A DNA stretch of 64,000 bases from JAUIIK01 sp963709995 (GTDB lineage Bacteria > Chloroflexota > Chloroflexia > Thermomicrobiales > CFX8), in NCBI GenBank assembly GCA_963709995.1, contig CAVPYN010000002.1, positions 649,061 through 713,060 of the forward strand. The letters run 5' to 3'. The notes beneath the pieces were generated by a model. The model was not told where the DNA came from and did no database searches. It saw only the letters and a program-made list of their open reading frames with translations. This document shows, piece after piece, positions 1 to 8,458 of the stretch (its first letter is position 1; the number at the start of each line of letters is the position of its first letter). The translations under genes and the position numbers were made by a program.

Positions 1-111
1 GAGCCAGTTGCAGGAGTCTGTCCTGGCGCCAGCCTGATTTCGCGATTCGATAACGTTTATTCCGCTCTCCAGCTGGGTTACAGCGAGAGGGGATGGGGAT
101 GAGGGAAAACA
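1..111. other. Window edge upstream of leuD; no gene recognised
   Basis: All three forward frames are short and none gives a recognisable LeuC C-terminus. A GAGGG purine run just before position 112 is the probable ribosome binding site of leuD. Confidence 0.4.
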
Positions 112-639
112 GTGCAATATCGAGGCAGAGTCTGGAAGTTCGGCGACGACATCGACACCGATGTCATTATCCCGGCGCGCTATCTCCTGACCTCCGATGC
201 CAAGGAACTGGCCCAGTATGTCATGGAGGACATTGATCCCGGCTTTGCGGAGAAGGTAGAGCCAGGCGATATCATCGTCGCCGGCAAGAACTTCGGCTGC
301 GGGTCCTCACGCGAACACGCGCCCATAGCGATCCAGGGCGCAGGGGTGTCCTGCGTTGTCGCGGCCTCCTATGCTCGTATCTTCTACCGGAACGCGATCA
401 ACATCGGGCTTCCAATCATCGAGTGCCCGGAAGCAGTCGATGAAGCCGAGGATGGCGACATCCTCGAGGTGGACACGACCGAAGGGGTGGTGGTGAATGT
501 CCGTACCGGCAAATCCTACGACGCCACCCAGCATTCGTCGTACGTCCAGGAGATCATCAAATCGGGCGGCCTGATGAACGCCGTCGCCGATCGGGTGAAG
601 GCTCGCCAGGCAGCGATTGATCGAGAATCCGCCGTATGA
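112..639 (+). CDS. leuD: 3-isopropylmalate dehydratase small subunit
   Basis: This is the small (swivel-domain) subunit of isopropylmalate isomerase, which with LeuC interconverts 2- and 3-isopropylmalate in leucine synthesis. The 175-residue protein is the short LeuD type. It opens with GRVWKFGDDIDTDVIIPARY and carries the signature GKNFGCGSSREHAP at residues 58-71. The start is GTG at 112, preceded by a GAGGG purine run. The stop overlaps the leuB start as ATGA, so the two are translationally coupled. LeuC itself is not visible in the window and may lie upstream. The hydratase could also act on a homologous substrate, but the pairing with leuB makes leucine synthesis the best call. Confidence 0.93.
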   Translation: MQYRGRVWKFGDDIDTDVIIPARYLLTSDAKELAQYVMEDIDPGFAEKVEPGDIIVAGKNFGCGSSREHAPIAIQGAGVSCVVAASYARIFYRNAINIGLPIIECPEAVDEAEDGDILEVDTTEGVVVNVRTGKSYDATQHSSYVQEIIKSGGLMNAVADRVKARQAAIDRESAV

Positions 640-1741
640 CCTCCACCTACAAGATCTTGATGCTGCCCGGCGACGGCGTCGGCCCCGAAGTGTTGGCTGA
701 AGCAGAGGCGACGCTGGACCTGATCGCTTCCGCTCGCGGGTTTGTACTGGAGATTTTGCGGGCCAACGTCGGAGGCGCGGCGATTGACGCGCATGGCGTG
801 CCGGTGAGAGACGAAGACATTGAACTCGCTCGCTCCTGTGACGCAGCCATGCTCGGCGCGGTTGGCGGCCCGAAGTGGCAAGATGTTGCGCCGGAGATCC
901 GCCCGAAGCCGGCCTCCTGAAGCTCCGCCAGTCACTGGGGCTCTTTGCAAACCTGAGGCCGATCTCAGTCCACGAAGCGCTGATTGACGCCTCCCCGCTG
1001 AAACCGGATGTCGTTCGCGGCGTCGATCTCGTGATCGTCCGTGAATTGACCGGTGGCATCTACTTCGGGAAACCTTCCGAGCGCTGGATGGACGACTCCG
1101 GGAGGCAGGCTGTCGATACGCTGCCCTATGGCGAGGTGGAGATCGCCCGCATTGCCGAACTCGCCTTTAGCATGGCCCGAACACGCCGTGGGAAAGTAAC
1201 GAGCGTCGACAAAGCGAACGTCATGGCGACGTCCCGTCTGTGGCGCGAGGTTGTCTCGGAAGTTGGCGGGGATCACCCGGAGATCGCCCTGGAACATGCG
1301 CTGGTCGATTCTTGCGCCATGCGTTTGATCAGCCGGCCGCTCGACTTCGACGTCATGGTCATGGAAAACATGTTCGGCGACATCCTCAGCGACGAAGCGG
1401 CGGTGCTCGCCGGTTCTCTCGGGATGTTGCCCTCGGCGAGTGTCGGCGGCGGAGTTGCTGGACGTCAATTTGGCGTGTTCGAGCCGATCCACGGATCAGC
1501 GCCGGACATCGCGGGCCAGGGAGTGGCTAACCCCTGCGGCGCGATTCTCTCGCTGGCAATGCTGCTGCGCATTTCGCTCGGGCGCGAAGCTGAAGCAGGC
1601 GCTGTCGAGGGAGCGGTGGCTTCGGTCCTGGATGAAGGTGCGCGAACACGCGACATAGCAGGATCCGGCGCCTCGCTGTCGACGGCCGAATTTGGCGACC
1701 TCGTGCGTGACGCGCTGCGTGACCGGTTGAAGGCAGCCTGA
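636..1741 (+). CDS. leuB: 3-isopropylmalate dehydrogenase (one frameshift)
   Basis: LeuB oxidises and decarboxylates 3-isopropylmalate to 2-oxoisocaproate with NAD. The N-terminal part (636 to about 900) has LPGDGVGPEV and the GAVGGPKW segment. The rest, in another frame, begins at the expected PEAGLLKLRQSLGLFANLRP region. It carries ELTGGIYFGKP, NVMATSRLWREV, the metal-site MENMFGDILSDEAA region and GVFEPIHGSAPDIAG. The sequence is missing one base (or has two extra) near 895-910, since both halves are fully family-like. This is probably a sequencing error. The gene overlaps leuD by 4 bases, and the next gene starts directly after its stop. Confidence 0.9.
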
Positions 1742-2530
1742 TTGGCTATTGCGCTCGGCGTCACCTGGTTTGAGGCGCTCGATGCGCGGCAAGATATCAT
1801 CGATCTCGTCGATTTCATCGAGGTTCCCGGCTGGCTCCTGACGCCGGCCTTCGTTCGTCCTCACGAACGGATCGTCCTCCACAATCTGGACCAGGACTGG
1901 AGCATGGCGTCTCCAGATGCCATCGATGCTGGCTGGCCGGAACGCCTCCGTAACGCCATCGCCGTTACCCGCACTCCATGGTTCAGCATGCACCTCGGCT
2001 TCGCATGCGAGGAGGTGCGGTTCGAAAACCACATGCATCCCGAGAGCCCGCCACTTGATCGAGCCCTGCTGTTGGACCGGATTGTCCGTACCACGAACGC
2101 AGCACGCCGGGACTGCCCTTTGCAGCTTCTTCTCGAAAACCTCGACTATTGCCCCGAGGGAGCGTACGAGCACATATGCGAACCGGAGTTCATTTCCGAG
2201 GTGCTCGAACTGACCGGCGCAGGCATGCTCTTCGATCTCGCCCACTGGCGAGTGAGCGCAAGCTGGCTCGGCTTTGATCCAGTGGAGGCGTTAGAAATGC
2301 TCCCGCTGGATCGAGCCGTGGAAGTCCATCTCTCATCACCGCGGCCTCTGGATGACGGGATGGGTCGTTTGGAAGATGTGCATGAAATTCTCACGCCTGC
2401 GGACCTCGGGTTGTTCTCGGCGGTCTTGAGAAGATCATCGCCCCAGGCGGTGACGATCGAATATGCACGGGATCCCGACGCTCTCAAGGATCAGTTACAA
2501 AGCGTGCGTGACATCCTTGGCCCAGCGTGA
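1742..2530 (+). CDS. DUF692 / MNIO-type multinuclear iron oxidative enzyme
   Basis: This 262-residue protein reads as a DUF692-family TIM barrel, the family of MbnB and TglH, which use two or three irons to modify cysteines in ribosomal peptides. Candidate ligands sit at family-like positions: His47, His84, Glu132 (LLLENLDY), Asp165 and His168 (MLFDLAHWRVSA), His196 (VEVHLSS), Asp212-x-His214 and Glu240. The CEPEFISEVLELTGAG segment also matches the family. The TTG start directly follows the leuB stop, so it is probably co-transcribed with leu genes. No clear peptide substrate or partner protein is adjacent. Fold and ligands are read from the sequence; the reaction is unknown. A sugar-phosphate isomerase-like barrel is the main alternative. 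Confidence 0.72.
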   Translation: MAIALGVTWFEALDARQDIIDLVDFIEVPGWLLTPAFVRPHERIVLHNLDQDWSMASPDAIDAGWPERLRNAIAVTRTPWFSMHLGFACEEVRFENHMHPESPPLDRALLLDRIVRTTNAARRDCPLQLLLENLDYCPEGAYEHICEPEFISEVLELTGAGMLFDLAHWRVSASWLGFDPVEALEMLPLDRAVEVHLSSPRPLDDGMGRLEDVHEILTPADLGLFSAVLRRSSPQAVTIEYARDPDALKDQLQSVRDILGPA

Positions 2531-2629
2531 GGAGGCTAGCTCTCTGCCACCCTCCGGCTGTCGCTGCTGCAACCATTCTCATCAGCTGGCCGGATACGCT
2601 ATCATTATCCCAAGTGTGCAACTCAGGTT

Positions 2630-2658
2630 TTGACATGGTGCTAGAATCAGAGTGTAGT
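2630..2658 (+). promoter_or_regulatory. Sigma-70-type promoter for the ErpA-like gene
   Basis: TTGACA (2630-2635) and TGTAGT (2653-2658) are separated by exactly 17 bases, close to the bacterial consensus. Transcription would begin near 2665, giving a leader of about 25 bases. An imperfect dyad (CTGATC and GGTCAG, 2661-2676) covers the probable start site. Confidence 0.65.
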
Positions 2659-2688
2659 AACTGATCAATCGGTCAGAAGGGTCACAAA

Positions 2689-3078
2689 ATGACAGCAACG
2701 GTAACCCCAGGCGTCACAATCACCGATGACGCTGTCGTACAACTCAGGAGTTTCCTGGAAGAGCAAGGCACTCCTGATTTTGCCTTGCGCGTATTCGTCG
2801 CTCCGGGCGGGTGTTCAGGTCTTCAGTACGGCATGTCGGTCGAAGAAGAGGTCGAAGACGGCGACACAATTATCGACACCCAGGGTGTGCGCCTCCTCAT
2901 TGACGAGTTCTCGGCAATGTATCTTGGCGGGGCGGAAATCGACTTCGTCAACAGCCTGATGGGTGGCGGCTTCACAGTCCGGAACCCGAACGCCGTCGCG
3001 AGCTGCGCTTGTGGGCACTCGTTCGACGCTGGCGAAAATGCTAGCACGGCACAGGGCTGCGGCTGCGGCGCTTTCTAA
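2689..3078 (+). CDS. erpA: Iron-sulfur cluster insertion protein, ErpA/IscA (HesB) family
   Basis: This is an A-type carrier that hands Fe-S clusters to apo-proteins. The 129-residue protein has the family layout: ITDDAVVQLR at the start, Cys42 in APGGCSGLQYG, and the C-terminal Cys106-x-Cys108 pair. An extra Cys124-x-Cys126 lies in a GCGCGAF tail. It has its own promoter and terminator and is therefore monocistronic, unlinked to the SUF cluster some 40 kb away. The leuC/leuD product is an Fe-S enzyme, so proximity to leuD may be functional, but that is inference. ErpA rather than SufA is a best guess. Confidence 0.88.
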   Translation: MTATVTPGVTITDDAVVQLRSFLEEQGTPDFALRVFVAPGGCSGLQYGMSVEEEVEDGDTIIDTQGVRLLIDEFSAMYLGGAEIDFVNSLMGGGFTVRNPNAVASCACGHSFDAGENASTAQGCGCGAF

Positions 3079-3105
3079 GTCTCCCCAGAACTCTTTGAAT
3101 CCTCA

Positions 3106-3131
3106 GGCGGGCGCCTTCTCATGCGCCCGCC
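3106..3131 (+). terminator. Hairpin terminator after erpA
   Basis: A perfect 9-bp GC-rich stem (GGCGGGCGC / GCGCCCGCC) with an 8-base loop lies 28 bases after the erpA stop. It is followed by a T-enriched stretch (GGTTGCTTTG). Confidence 0.7.
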
Positions 3132-3229
3132 GGTTGCTTTGATCTGGTTGTGTATCGACTCAAAGCTTCGTTAGAATCGGCCCAAATCGACAGCGAACGA
3201 TTCTCAGCAGACACGGAGACTGCGCGGGC

Positions 3230-3538
3230 TTGACTAACCACCGAACGGATGAAGCACAAGACAAGCGATGTCCTGCGTGTGGAAGTTCAAACGTGCGCTG
3301 GGTGAAGCGTGGCTACGCCGGACGCGTCGACACAGCCGATCAATACGTCCTCTGCGCGGATTGCGGCGCAACCACCTACGAGATTATCTCCCGCTCCGAA
3401 CGTGAACTTCGCGTGGACCGTCTGGAACCCGGGCGGCGCTTCAAGCACGAAGGCTCGGAATACATCGTCGCCCGGATTCTCAAGATCGGTCTGGACGAGA
3501 CGCTCGTATATGTGCGGCCCGCCCCGGTGATGGCTTGA
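3230..3538 (+). CDS. Small zinc-ribbon protein of unknown function
   Basis: I do not recognise this 102-residue protein as a named family. It has a two-CxxC zinc ribbon (Cys14/Cys17 in CPACG and Cys42/Cys45 in CADCG). A beta-rich tail follows (RVDRLEPGRRFKHEGSEYIV...), with no signal peptide or membrane segment. The start is TTG at 3230. It stands alone between the erpA terminator and a convergent gene. Ribbons like this usually bind nucleic acid or stabilise a small domain, but no function is assigned. Confidence 0.65.
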   Translation: MTNHRTDEAQDKRCPACGSSNVRWVKRGYAGRVDTADQYVLCADCGATTYEIISRSERELRVDRLEPGRRFKHEGSEYIVARILKIGLDETLVYVRPAPVMA

Positions 3539-3548
3539 CCACCGCTTG

Positions 3549-4970
3549 TCAGTCTCCGGCAACCAACACTTCTTCTAGAGCGGACGGTTGCTGGCGGTGG
3601 ATTTCGGCGAGCGTCGTTGCCGCATGAACCTCTGCGCGGGTGTTCGCGACACCGAGCAACTCGAACATCTGCACAAATCGTTCTTCAAGCTCGCCGCAGA
3701 TAGCGTCGAGCCGATCTTCCTCCATCGTCCAGAAGTGGCGTTTGAACGGTCCAAAAGCGCGTTTGCGCGTCTTGTAGATGAACTGGGCGTCGGTCTCGCC
3801 TTCCTTACGCTCGTGCGCCCGGTTAGCGTTCAGCCAGTTGTAGGCCGCCTCGCGAAGATCTGACGGCAGGGCGTTGCTCTCAAAGATCATGTTCTGGAAT
3901 CCGGTGGCCAGATGCACTTCGCACGCGTTGGCCTCAGCGAAGAGGTGAAACGCCTCATCAGGCAACGTTGATGCGCCATGCTGAACTGCGCCTCCGAGCG
4001 AGAACTCTTCGCGCGCAACCTCAGATAGATCTCCGAGCGTCTTGAAATCGACCGCGACATCGGCAACCGTGCCGTCCGGCAGCGGTACCCCACCGTGACT
4101 GGTGCCGGTCTGAACAGAGATCTTGGACAGCCCGGACGCGGTCGATCCCATGAACGCGTTGAAGTGGTTCATGAACGCCCGCAGCTCTTCGACGGTCGAG
4201 TTCTCGGTGCCAACCTCGCCGATCTCACCACCGACCGAGACGTTGATCCCATCCGGCTGCTTGCGACGGATGAATTTGGTGATCTCGGCTGTCCGCCGCG
4301 CATTGTCTCGCTGCTGCTCGTTCTCAGACGGTAGCGAATAGTCGACGATCGTCGAGGCGTCCACGTCGATGTTGTAGAAACCAGCATTGATCGCTTCAAG
4401 CGCCAATCCTTCGACCGCGCGCACCTCCGTGTCCGCCCCCTGGCGGTAGTCGCTCAGACCCAGTTGGAAGTGATCTCCCTGAATAAAGATGGGCCCTTTG
4501 ACACCCTCACGGATAGCTGCCGCCAGGATAGACGAGGCATATTCATGTGGACGTTGAGAGGTGTATCCGATCTCGGATCTTGCGATCTCGAAGATATGCT
4601 GGCCAGCATCGAGTGTCCTCGCGGCCCGAAAGACGGCCCGTGCGACGTCGTAGGTGATGCCTCGAATGTTGATGGCTGGCGTCGTCCGGTTCGTCCAGGC
4701 TCCCTGCCCTCCCGCGATGTAATACTCGTGGATCGAGGCCGGGCGCGCGCCGAGCGTCTGGGCAGTCTCCCAGATCAGCCAGCGAGCGATCGACATGACC
4801 TCTTTTTCGCCAAAGACAGCGTCAAAAGCCAGGCGGTCGGCGAGATGCTCACGAAGTCCATCAGGGTCGTTGATCTCGACTCCATCGGGTTGGATCGTGC
4901 CGTAGCGGCGAAAATCTGCCAGGAGATCCTCGACGCTCTGGTGTTCTTTTCCTTGACGTTCGCCACTCAT
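3549..4970 (-). CDS. Class II fructose-bisphosphate aldolase-family enzyme (large form)
   Basis: This protein of about 473 residues resembles the zinc-dependent class II aldolases (FbaA, GatY, KbaY). It shows GPIFIQGDHFQL (substrate/zinc region), AGFYNIDVDASTIVD, VGGEIGEVG and QTGTSHGGVPLPDG. It is well over 100 residues longer than ordinary FbaA-type enzymes (about 285-360), with extra N- and C-terminal helices. The ATG at 4970 is preferred over that at 4976 because AGAGG lies six bases before it. The gene is separated from the upstream S9 peptidase gene by a hairpin. The true substrate (fructose-1,6-bisphosphate, tagatose-bisphosphate or another ketose) cannot be read from the sequence. Confidence 0.75.
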   Translation of the reverse strand: MSGERQGKEHQSVEDLLADFRRYGTIQPDGVEINDPDGLREHLADRLAFDAVFGEKEVMSIARWLIWETAQTLGARPASIHEYYIAGGQGAWTNRTTPAINIRGITYDVARAVFRAARTLDAGQHIFEIARSEIGYTSQRPHEYASSILAAAIREGVKGPIFIQGDHFQLGLSDYRQGADTEVRAVEGLALEAINAGFYNIDVDASTIVDYSLPSENEQQRDNARRTAEITKFIRRKQPDGINVSVGGEIGEVGTENSTVEELRAFMNHFNAFMGSTASGLSKISVQTGTSHGGVPLPDGTVADVAVDFKTLGDLSEVAREEFSLGGAVQHGASTLPDEAFHLFAEANACEVHLATGFQNMIFESNALPSDLREAAYNWLNANRAHERKEGETDAQFIYKTRKRAFGPFKRHFWTMEEDRLDAICGELEERFVQMFELLGVANTRAEVHAATTLAEIHRQQPSALEEVLVAGD

Positions 4971-4995
4971 GTTCATCCTCTTCTCTCATTACGGA

Positions 4996-5017
4996 CCGCC
5001 CGCAGCCTAGCGGGCGG
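4996..5017 (-). terminator. Hairpin between the S9 peptidase and aldolase genes
   Basis: A perfect 8-bp stem (CCGCCCGC / GCGGGCGG) with a 6-base loop lies 36 bases past the peptidase stop on the minus strand. There is no strong T tract, so termination may be partial. Confidence 0.5.
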
Positions 5018-5052
5018 CACGGGAACCCTGCCATTCCATGATACTGCTATCG

Positions 5053-7005
5053 CTAAAGATAGCGATCAAACCAGGCGCAGATCCGCTCGAGGCGTTCAAC
5101 CCGGTGCCTGGGCTGGCCGGTGCGGGACAACCCATGGCTCTCGTCGGGAAAGCGCACGAACTCGGCAACCTTTCCATGGAGCTTCAGCGCCGTGAAGAAC
5201 TCCTCGCTTTGCGATATCGGGCAGCGCAGGTCATTCTCCGAATGTAGCAAGAGCAATGGAGTTGAGACGTTGGCAACATAGGTCAACGGCGAACGTTCGC
5301 GGTAGAAGTCTGGGTTCTCGTATGGAGAGCCCCCGAACTCCCAATCGTTGTAACTCCAGTTGATGTCGCTTGTGCCGTAGAGCGAAGCCCTGTTCGCGGT
5401 CGAACGTTGACTGACAGCCGCCCGGAACCTGTCGGTCTGCCCGATGGCCCAGTTGACCATGTACCCGCCGTACGAGCCACCGGTGATGCCGATACGATCC
5501 GAATCGACAAAACCCTGCTTTGCAAGATAGTCAGCCCCGGCCATGACGTCCCGATAGTCTGCCCCGCCCCAATCCCGCATCGTCCCCGCCACCCACTCTT
5601 GACCGTAACCAGTTGAACCGCGAGGATTGGTCATCAACACAACATAGCCGCGAGCGGACAGCAGTTGTATCTCGTGGAAGAAACCCTCTCCGTACATACC
5701 GTGAGGTCCGCCATGAACCTGGACGATTGCCGGATATCGCGCGGCGGCATTGAACGACGGCGGTTTTAGCAGCCAGCCATGCACCTCGACGCCAGGATCG
5801 CTTTCGAATCTGACCTCTTCGACGGCCGCGAGCTCTATCTGCGCCAGATAGTCCATGTTCATGTTGGTCAGCCGCCGTTCGTCCCGTCCGTCCCGCACAA
5901 ACACTTCCGGCGGGTCGGACATCGTCGAACTGGCAAACGCGATCTTCCCATCGCTCGTCGCAGAGAAAGACTGGATGTCGCGACGGCCGGCCAGCAGCGG
6001 GCTCGGCGCGGAGTTGCCGCCGCAGTCGTAAAGATGCACGCTGCCGCTATCGCTCAACAACGTCCACACCCTCGTTGAGTCGTCGCTCCAGACTGGACGT
6101 TGCGCGGGCAAGCCGTATCTCGTGTCCGCCATCGCCGAATTGCCGGGTTCACGGTCAAGCGAGCCTAACAATCCGACATCCTCCCCCGTGTCGACATCAT
6201 GCACGTAGAGATTGTCAAGCGTCGTGGGCCCGTAGGGCGCAACCACCGGATGTCCGATGTACGCCAATCGGGTTCCATCGGGCGACCAGGACGGCGATCC
6301 ATACGACCCGTCACCTTGAGTCACTCGATCCAGTGCGCCGGTCTGGAGATCCTGAATCCAGATATCGGATCGGGTGCTCGCGTCACGATCATCCTCCCGG
6401 TTGGACACGAACGCTATCTTCGTACCATTGGGCGAGACTGCGGGTTGTGACGAATCCCAATCGCCGCTCGTAATCTGCTCGGCGTCGCAATCGTCCAACA
6501 GGACAACGCGGAATATCTGCTTTCTCCGGCCATCCCAGAATCCCTCGCCATCCATCCGATTGCGCAGCGTGCGGATAACCGTCGTATCGGTGTCGCTATT
6601 GAATTTATCACCGGCCTTGCGCACGAAGAAGATCGATTCTCCATCAACCGACCAGGCGATATCCGCGGCCGGATCGTCGCCGTGGCTCACCTGTCGTGAC
6701 TCGCCTCCCGTAGTGGCGATGACATGCACCTGATTGCGACCGGTTCGGTTCGAGAGAAACGCCAGCGACGCACCATCCGGCGACCAGCGAGGGCTGAAGT
6801 TCAAGCAGTCGCCCGAGGTGTATTGGTACGGTTCCGACCCCCCATCGACATCCACCATCCAGATTGCGGACTTGTATCCATTCTTCGATTCATCGAGCTG
6901 GCTGACGACAAATGCCACCCGCTCGCCATCTGGGGATATCACAGGATCAGCCACCATACGGATGGCGAACAGATCTTCAATCTCTACTCGTTTCTCAACA
7001 GCCAC
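5053..7005 (-). CDS. S9 family serine peptidase (prolyl oligopeptidase/acylaminoacyl peptidase type)
   Basis: This 650-residue peptidase cleaves short peptides, probably in the cytoplasm because no signal peptide is visible. The N-terminal half is a beta-propeller with WD40-like TolB-type repeats (PRWSPDGASLAFLSNR, PSWSPDGTRLAYIG). The C-terminal alpha/beta hydrolase domain carries the triad Ser511 (GGSYGGYM), Asp592 (LHSENDLRCP) and His624 (FPDESHG). Translation starts at GTG 7005 with GAGGAG ten bases before it. It diverges from gmk. Length and triad order are typical of the family. Specificity (dipeptidyl, acylaminoacyl or oligopeptidase) is not determined by these motifs. Confidence 0.9.
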   Translation of the reverse strand: MAVEKRVEIEDLFAIRMVADPVISPDGERVAFVVSQLDESKNGYKSAIWMVDVDGGSEPYQYTSGDCLNFSPRWSPDGASLAFLSNRTGRNQVHVIATTGGESRQVSHGDDPAADIAWSVDGESIFFVRKAGDKFNSDTDTTVIRTLRNRMDGEGFWDGRRKQIFRVVLLDDCDAEQITSGDWDSSQPAVSPNGTKIAFVSNREDDRDASTRSDIWIQDLQTGALDRVTQGDGSYGSPSWSPDGTRLAYIGHPVVAPYGPTTLDNLYVHDVDTGEDVGLLGSLDREPGNSAMADTRYGLPAQRPVWSDDSTRVWTLLSDSGSVHLYDCGGNSAPSPLLAGRRDIQSFSATSDGKIAFASSTMSDPPEVFVRDGRDERRLTNMNMDYLAQIELAAVEEVRFESDPGVEVHGWLLKPPSFNAAARYPAIVQVHGGPHGMYGEGFFHEIQLLSARGYVVLMTNPRGSTGYGQEWVAGTMRDWGGADYRDVMAGADYLAKQGFVDSDRIGITGGSYGGYMVNWAIGQTDRFRAAVSQRSTANRASLYGTSDINWSYNDWEFGGSPYENPDFYRERSPLTYVANVSTPLLLLHSENDLRCPISQSEEFFTALKLHGKVAEFVRFPDESHGLSRTGQPRHRVERLERICAWFDRYL

Positions 7006-7175
7006 GGTTGGGTTACTCCTCTATCCTCCAGCGGTGCTTCGAAAGCATTGTAGAGGAGTCAGGCGGCTTTCTGAAGATTGCCGACAACAGATTAGTGGTT
7101 GTTTAGAGCATTCATGGGGCATCATTGATTTGAAGTGTAGTGCCGCGAGCGAACTGGGGTTGGGGCGCAGTGTGG

Positions 7176-7832
7176 ATGAAACGCGGAGTCAGACTAAACG
7201 AACGCGCCGACCAGATCATCGAGGATCTACAGTCGGGCCGACGTCCGCGCGTCTTCGTCGTGTCCGGACCTTCGGGCGTTGGAAAGGACGCGGTCATCCA
7301 GGCAATGCGCGTAACAATTGCCGCGATCTCCACTACGCGGTGACGGCAACAACCCGGCGCCGGCGACCCGGCGAGATCGACGGCGTTCACTATCACTTCA
7401 TGGACAAGGACGACTTCGAGAGACTCGTAGAGGACGGCGAGTTCCTTGAGCACGCCGTCGTCTACGGAAATCTCTACGGGGTTCCGAAGCACCGCGTGCG
7501 TTCATCGCTTTCGTCAGGGCAGTCGGTTGTCATCAAAGTTGACGTGCAGGGCGCACGGACGATTCGCGAGATCGTCCCGCAGCGCGGTTCTCATATTCAT
7601 CGTGCCACCGAGCATGTCCGAGTTGCTCCACCGTCTACGAGACCGTAAGTCGGATGACTTTGACGTCGTGATCCGACGCCTCAACACGGCAACACACGAA
7701 CTCTCGGTTGCCTGGGAATTTGACTACATGGTGGTCAACGAGACCAACGAACTGGATGAAACCGTTGCGGCAATCGCGACGATTATCCAGGGCGAGTCAT
7801 ACCGGATCCATCAACCGGAAATTACGCTATGA
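7176..7832 (+). CDS. gmk: Guanylate kinase (two frameshifts)
   Basis: Gmk phosphorylates GMP to GDP. The P-loop VVSGPSGVGKDAV begins the protein. The GMP-binding part DLHYAVTATTRRRRPGEIDG, with HYHFMDKDDFERLVEDGEFLEHA and VIKVDVQGARTIREIVPQ, continues in a second frame from about 7310. The C-terminal IFIVPPSMSELLHRLRDR and WEFDYMVVNETNELDETV lie in a third frame from about 7585. Residues run on without loss across both breaks, so base-calling errors are likely in this essential gene. The ATG at 7176 is a plausible start; an upstream in-frame ATG-like codon at 7140 is less likely. It overlaps def convergently by 11 bases. Confidence 0.85.
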
Positions 7833-8380
7833 CCGTGTCTTCGACTTCGTCCTCATCCTTTTCAAGCTCGTGGGGATAGAAGAGCATCCGCACGCTCTCC
7901 ATCCGGTCGAAAAACAGAAATCCGTCAAGGTGATCGATCTCATGCTGCAAAACACGGGCAACGATACCTCTCGCCCGAAACCGGATCATTGTTGCCCTCG
8001 ATATCATGTCCTCGCACGATTGCCCAACTGTAGCGTTCCACCGGCCCCAGTAGATCTGGGAAACTCAGGCATCCTTCAAAGTCGGTCTCCCGTCCGCCGG
8101 CTTTGACGATCTCTGGGTTGAACAAGATCAGGTCAACATCTTCACTGATATCTTCGGCGTATCCAGCCGGAATCCGGGCCACAATCAGACGGATGTAATG
8201 CCCCACCTGGGGCGCGGCCAGCCCGACTCCGGACTCCTCCAACATCCTCTCGAACATGTCGCGCGCAAGCTGCTGGTGTTCTGGTGTAACTTCGGTTACC
8301 TGCTCGGACTTCCGTCGTAGGCGGTCGCTGATTCGGTTGAAACGTGGATCGGGTTCGACGATGAGTTCCAGTCTGGTCAC
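7822..8380 (-). CDS. def: Peptide deformylase (one frameshift)
   Basis: Def removes the formyl group from nascent proteins using a catalytic metal. All three family motifs are present: GVGLAAPQVG (I), EGCLSFP (II, metal Cys) and HEIDHLDG (III, metal His residues and catalytic Glu). Motif III lies in a different frame from I and II, with the break near 7985-8000, just after IVRGHDIEGN. The gene follows priA on the same strand with a gap of about 80 bases, a common bacterial arrangement. The two halves splice without losing residues, so the break is probably a sequence error. Confidence 0.88.
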
Positions 8381-8458
8381 TTACTCTCTACCTGTCCAAA
8401 CAATCCGGTCGCTTCGATCGTCTATCAGTATATGAAAGTTGGGCGATCAAACGTGCTT

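Noticed and set aside
4464..5195. A long plus-strand open frame of about 243 codons
   Set aside because: It lies opposite the well-supported aldolase and S9 peptidase genes and has no family-like content.
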